In this document: in pieces, positions 60,470 through 64,000 of the stretch
How positions within the stretch are numbered: the first letter of the stretch is position 1
Layout of the letters: each line of letters begins with the position of its first letter
Source: Algoriphagus vanfongensis DSM 17529
GTDB lineage: Bacteria; Bacteroidota; Bacteroidia; Cytophagales; Cyclobacteriaceae
Direction: 5' to 3'
DNA length: 64,000 bases
NCBI RefSeq assembly: GCF_000429465.1
Contig: NZ_AUBX01000015.1
Span: 186,001-250,000 of the forward strand
The notes under the pieces: generated by a model
The model's input: the letters and a program-made list of their open reading frames with translations, nothing else
Database searches by the model: none
What the model was told of the DNA's origin: nothing
Made by a program: the position numbers and the translations under genes

Positions 60470-61072
60470 ATGGATATCCAATATGTATTTGAATTGGTCG
60501 GAACATTTGTCTTCGCGATTTCCGGAGCCTTGGCTGTAAGAGAGCGGGAGCACGATATGTTTGGTGCTGGGTTTACGGGATTTATCACAGCGATAGGCGG
60601 TGGTACGCTGCGGGATATTTTACTGGATGCACACCCTTTGGTTTGGATAGGAGATATCTATTTTCTCTATGCGATTTTTGCAGGAATTTTTGCGGCATTT
60701 ATTTTTCCCAATTTTCTCAGCAGACTCCGAAAGACCATGTTTTTATTTGATACGCTAGGAATTGGATTTTTTACGGTGTTGGGTGTAGAGAAAGCGTTGA
60801 ATCTAGGGGTGCGACCTGAAATCGCAGCGATTATGGGGATGTTTTCGGCGGTGATGGGTGGAGTGATCCGAGATACGTTGACCAACGAAATTCCGATCCT
60901 ATTTCGAAAGGAAATTTATGCGTCAGCCTGTCTGGCCGGCGCCATTTTATATTTGGTGCTAAATTATTTTGGTCTTGCGAGGGACTGGAACCTTTTTATT
61001 TCCATGGCCATGGTAGTGGCTATTCGGATGATCGCCATGCGGTACAAATTGAGCTTGCCTAGGTTAGACTGA
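60470..61072 (+). CDS. TRIC-type cation channel family protein (UPF0126)
   Basis: A 200-residue seven-helix membrane protein made of two related halves, each with the glycine motif: TAIGGGTLRDILLDAHPLVW and MGGVIRDTLTNEIPILF. This is the UPF0126/TRIC fold, a trimeric K+-type channel in bacteria. Length is typical. It lies 32 bp after the methyltransferase gene. Confidence 0.94.
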   Translation: MDIQYVFELVGTFVFAISGALAVREREHDMFGAGFTGFITAIGGGTLRDILLDAHPLVWIGDIYFLYAIFAGIFAAFIFPNFLSRLRKTMFLFDTLGIGFFTVLGVEKALNLGVRPEIAAIMGMFSAVMGGVIRDTLTNEIPILFRKEIYASACLAGAILYLVLNYFGLARDWNLFISMAMVVAIRMIAMRYKLSLPRLD

Positions 61073-61094
61073 AGGGTGCTAAAATCTATAAGAC

Positions 61095-62231
61095 TTAATT
61101 CAAAACGGGCTTTAGTCTCACAAAGGCAAGTTCATCATTCATATTCAAAAACATGTAGAGGTCACCTTTTCTGAAAAATTTGGTAGAAAAGAATGGTATT
61201 GAATCTTTACTATCCAATTTTCGCTCAGCGATTTGATTGAGGGATTTGTCCAAAACCGTAATGACCACTTTAAATTCCGGCTTATCCACAGTTCCTCCTG
61301 ATTTTTCGCGGCTGAATCTCCAGAAATGATCACCTTCAGGATCATGTATCCAATTGCCAAATGATATTTCCTGATCCATGATGGTTTTAAATTCTTCGAA
61401 TTGTTCTGTAGAATTAGCCTGTTTTGGATATTTCCCAGGTTTTTCGTTAGCTATCAGATCACTCCTAAGGATTTTTTGAGTCACCTCAAGAGTTTTTAAG
61501 TCAATTTTATACAATTTATTGTGAGCTTGATTATAGTGCAATACTTCATCATCAGTGATAGTGATCAGGCTCCAAACAGAGGATTTTCTTTCGTGTGAGC
61601 TTATCTCGTATTTTTCCAAGGACTTGAAGGCGTCTAATGGAATCAAGTGCTTGTGATGAGATTTGAGATCAATGAAGGCCAATCCTTGAAGTCCAGCTCC
61701 ATTGACAGTATAATCACCATAATGACTTATGAAATATTTCCCGGAGCGGGTGATTTTCCCCATACCATCTATCTCCCAGCCTTCAGGCAAAGTGTCACCA
61801 GCAAAATATTCATTGGTAAGTCTTAACTGTTCTAGTTTTTGCCCTTGGGCGTCAAGATGAATGATCGACAGATAATCAGTAAACCACATTTCTCCAGAAT
61901 CGGTCATTTTTATCCCTGTTGTAATCATCTCCTTGACAGCGTTGGGGCCATCTTTATCATATTGAATCAATTCTTTAAGTTCCTGCTTTTCCATATCGAT
62001 AATTTCCATTCGACTGGATTGGGGGTTGATATTGTAGAGAAGGTCTGTGTTAGGGTCATAGTCGGACATGCTCAGCTCATAGTTTAAAAATAGAAACTCA
62101 CCTTTTGCATCGATCTTCACTGTATCGATTTCGTAGGAGATTTCTTTTTGATAGGAAAACGACTCTTGATTTTTACTTTGGGAGCAGGAAAAGAAGGCAA
62201 GGAAGACGAAGAAAATGGTTAGTTTTTTCAT
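61095..62231 (-). CDS. DUF4221 family 6-bladed beta-propeller lipoprotein, copy A
   Basis: A 378-residue lipoprotein with lipobox FFSC (Cys16). The region from ISYEIDTVKIDAKGEFLFLNYELSMSDYDPNTDLLYNINPQSSRMEIID to EKPGKYPKQANSTEQFEEFKTIMDQEISFGNWIHDPEGDHFWRF matches DUF4221 and looks like a beta-propeller. The C-terminus ends LNMNDELAFVRLKPVLN, shared with the two neighbours. The function is unknown. It is the last gene of a tandem array and is 18 bp from copy B. It may have a nutrient-binding or surface role. Confidence 0.85.
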   Translation of the reverse strand: MKKLTIFFVFLAFFSCSQSKNQESFSYQKEISYEIDTVKIDAKGEFLFLNYELSMSDYDPNTDLLYNINPQSSRMEIIDMEKQELKELIQYDKDGPNAVKEMITTGIKMTDSGEMWFTDYLSIIHLDAQGQKLEQLRLTNEYFAGDTLPEGWEIDGMGKITRSGKYFISHYGDYTVNGAGLQGLAFIDLKSHHKHLIPLDAFKSLEKYEISSHERKSSVWSLITITDDEVLHYNQAHNKLYKIDLKTLEVTQKILRSDLIANEKPGKYPKQANSTEQFEEFKTIMDQEISFGNWIHDPEGDHFWRFSREKSGGTVDKPEFKVVITVLDKSLNQIAERKLDSKDSIPFFSTKFFRKGDLYMFLNMNDELAFVRLKPVLN

Positions 62232-62249
62232 AGCGAGTATGTTTGAAAC

Positions 62250-63368
62250 CTAAAACTCAGGTTTGACTCGGACAAAATGAAGTTCGTCGTTTAGGTTGAT
62301 GGGCTGATGCAAGTATCCATTGTGAAAAAATGCATTGGATCTAAAGTTCGGAAAATCTTTTTCTTCGACTATCACTTGAAAATCAGCATCGGCTACAGTC
62401 ACAAATACCTCAAATTTGGGTGGATCAAATTGGGATTGAAACTTACTAACCCGAAAGTAACGTTGGCCGCTCTCGTCCCAAACCCATGGACCAAAACTGA
62501 TTTCCTTCGCTTTGGCCAAGAGAGCATCTTTCATTTGATCCATTGAAGTGACCTGCTTTTCAAAATTGCCGGGTTTTTTATCAGGTAAAAGTTGCGATGA
62601 AAAATCAATCTGGAAGAGAGAGTCTGTAGGTATATCATAAATAGCCTATGAATTGTGAGCTTCTGTGCTGATCAGGATTTTATCCTTCTCCAGCTGAAAA
62701 AAGTAGTTTTCGCCACTGCTCATGCTTAGCTCACCATCCAATACGATCTCATAATCAGCCAAATCTTTGAGCAAGGAAATTTCCTGGGTTTGGATAGACT
62801 GATTGGGAATGTCCAAGATCCCTATGCCCTGTCCATTACTATTTCCGCCCCTTACTTTCCCATATACTCCATAAAAAACAGATCCTGCGGGATCATATTC
62901 ACCGGTGAAGCTCAGAATTGTACCTTCGGGAAGTTGACCGGATTGGTAGTCGAGCGCATCCCAATTGTAGCTTTCGATCAGATTACCCAAAGAATCCATT
63001 TTGCGAATGACATCAAAAGAAGCAATGATGATTTCACCATTGTCTGTTAGTTCAAATTCGTATGGGGAAAGCCCTCCGATTCCATTGGGTCCATCAGTGC
63101 TGAATGAAATCGACCGGCTGATTTTGTAAGAGTTCAAATCAATTAGATCTAGTCTCTTTTCGGAAGTATTGTAGAAATAGAGCGTTTTGCCATCAGGAGA
63201 AAAGGCCATCCGACTGAGACCTCCCTGCACATTCAATAGAAGCTCCTTCGAATCGACCTGGACGGTGTCTATTTCATAGGAAAAATGGATGTTTGAAATT
63301 GTTTTGGCCTCTTCCGTGCAGGAAATCAATAAGGGGAAGGCTAAAATAAATAGGAGATTTTTTTTCAT
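62250..63368 (-). pseudogene. DUF4221 family lipoprotein, copy B, interrupted by an in-frame TAG
   Basis: The reading frame is uninterrupted in phase from 63368 to 62250 apart from one TAG codon at 62646-62648. Before it lie 240 codons (lipobox LISC, Cys16; YEIDTVQVDSKELLLNVQGG...FQLEKDKILISTEAHNS). After it the frame continues without shift: AIYDIPTDSLFQIDFSS...KKPGNFEKQVTSMDQ...ISFGPWVWDESGQRYFRVSKF...LNDELHFVRVKPEF. This aligns with the C-terminal third of copy A. A sense codon in place of TAG would give a full 372-residue protein. It is either a recent pseudogene, a sequence error, or a stop that is read through. It has copies on both sides, 18 and 3 bp away. Confidence 0.85.
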
Positions 63369-63371
63369 AAA

Positions 63372-64000
63372 TTAGAAATCAAAAGTAAGTACCGCAAAGC
63401 CCAACTCATCCTCGACATTGACATAGGACCAGAGCTTGCCGTCTTTGAAAAACAAGTTTTTTAGTTTAAAATCTATGCCCTCCAGCTTTGATTCCCCGAC
63501 CACCTTGAAGTCCTTGTCATATACAAAAAGGTAATATTCGTAAGTGATCGGTTCCTCATAGCTTTCCCCACGGAAAGTTTTCTCTCCTAGTCTGAAATAC
63601 AGCTGCCGGCTTTCATCCCAGAGAATCTCCTGATAATTGACCTGCTCCAAAATCTGATTTTGAAGCTGTCTTACTTCTTCCGGCCCAGAAAAATCCTGAG
63701 GAATAACCACCTGAATTTCCGGAGCCGCAATCTGGTGCTGAATATCCACAAACTCCAACGTCTCTGTCTCGAGATTCAACTTGTAGAATCCACTCAAGGC
63801 AGCGGTGGATAGGATCAGATCTTTCGGTAATAAGCTGACAGAGCTCCTCACACTGAAAAAGGAGATTGCTGTGCCCTGCTCGGATTCAAAAGTATAAGTG
63901 CCTGAATACTCATCCACGATTTTCATTTTGGGTACTGGTAGTGAGCGGGCAGTCTTAGTTTGAGTATCGATGATCAGCAAGATATTATCACTGGCATCTC
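63372..64000 (-). CDS. DUF4221 family beta-propeller protein, copy C (5' part outside window)
   Basis: The C-terminal ~209 residues of a third DUF4221 protein; the frame is open to the window edge, so the start lies beyond 64000. It ends EILWDESRQLYFRLGEKTF...DELGFAVLTFDF, the same end pattern as copies A and B. It precedes copy B by 3 bp, so the array is one transcript read from the right. The first Met-like codon inside the window (TTG 63978-63980) is not the real start. Confidence 0.8.
   Translation of the reverse strand, partial: DASDNILLIIDTQTKTARSLPVPKMKIVDEYSGTYTFESEQGTAISFFSVRSSVSLLPKDLILSTAALSGFYKLNLETETLEFVDIQHQIAAPEIQVVIPQDFSGPEEVRQLQNQILEQVNYQEILWDESRQLYFRLGEKTFRGESYEEPITYEYYLFVYDKDFKVVGESKLEGIDFKLKNLFFKDGKLWSYVNVEDELGFAVLTFDF

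Overview
The window looks like chromosomal DNA of a member of the Bacteroidota, most likely order Cytophagales, family Cyclobacteriaceae (Algoriphagus-like). The evidence is an outer-membrane SusC/SusD pair, many lipoproteins with the short lipobox-Cys signals of this phylum, DUF4221, DUF4382 and DUF5916 proteins, AsmA-like and Ig-like surface proteins, and promoters of the TAnnTTTG type. The genus is an inference from protein character. I saw no phage, insertion sequence, conjugative or CRISPR element.

Left part (1-22 kb): a DUF4382 lipoprotein, dGTPase (dgt) and a large AsmA-like protein are followed by a block read leftwards. That block holds a membrane-anchored alpha/beta hydrolase, an orphan SusC/SusD pair, and a complete fatty-acid beta-oxidation cluster: acyl-CoA ligase, MarR regulator, fused 3-hydroxyacyl-CoA dehydrogenase/enoyl-CoA hydratase, thiolase and acyl-CoA dehydrogenase. 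A small four-helix-bundle (23S IVS-type) gene is wedged inside this cluster and flanked by degenerate inverted repeats. Two 14-bp palindromes with the core TGCATGCA lie upstream of the MarR gene, and a third palindrome with the same core lies between sod and dapF at 40.3 kb.

Centre (21.8-29 kb): the gene-free 0.4 kb at 21.8-22.25 kb carries a dense cluster of DnaA-box-like nonamers (two perfect TTATCCACA) and an AT-rich stretch. Less than 5 kb away, between mnmG and ybeY, are two near-consensus ParB/parS 16-mers. Gene orientation and hand-sampled base skew both change around this place. Together these make it a strong candidate for the chromosome's replication origin and centromere region. 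Around it lie mnmG, ybeY, an RsbW-type ATPase, xth and an AhpD-like protein.

Right part (29-64 kb): mostly rightward housekeeping and accessory genes. They include comF, a DinB-fold protein, SDR, PaaI thioesterase, mutS, tRNA-Gly(GCC), tRNA-Leu(UAA), a betaine-aldehyde-dehydrogenase-like ALDH, MscS, an exported Fe/Mn superoxide dismutase, dapF, secA, an M20 amidohydrolase, S1/P1 nuclease, a TPR histidine kinase with its NarL-type regulator, an RsmF-like rRNA methyltransferase, a FAH-family enzyme, a DUF5916 protein, a class-A-beta-lactamase-like lipoprotein, a BioF-like PLP enzyme, patatin and a TRIC channel. The right edge is a tandem array of three DUF4221 beta-propeller genes. The middle one is interrupted by a single in-frame TAG codon and the last runs off the window.

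Most genes sit in short operons closed by clear hairpin-plus-T-run terminators. Several start codons were moved inward from the longest open frame on the basis of family alignment or overlap with a neighbour, as noted per gene.
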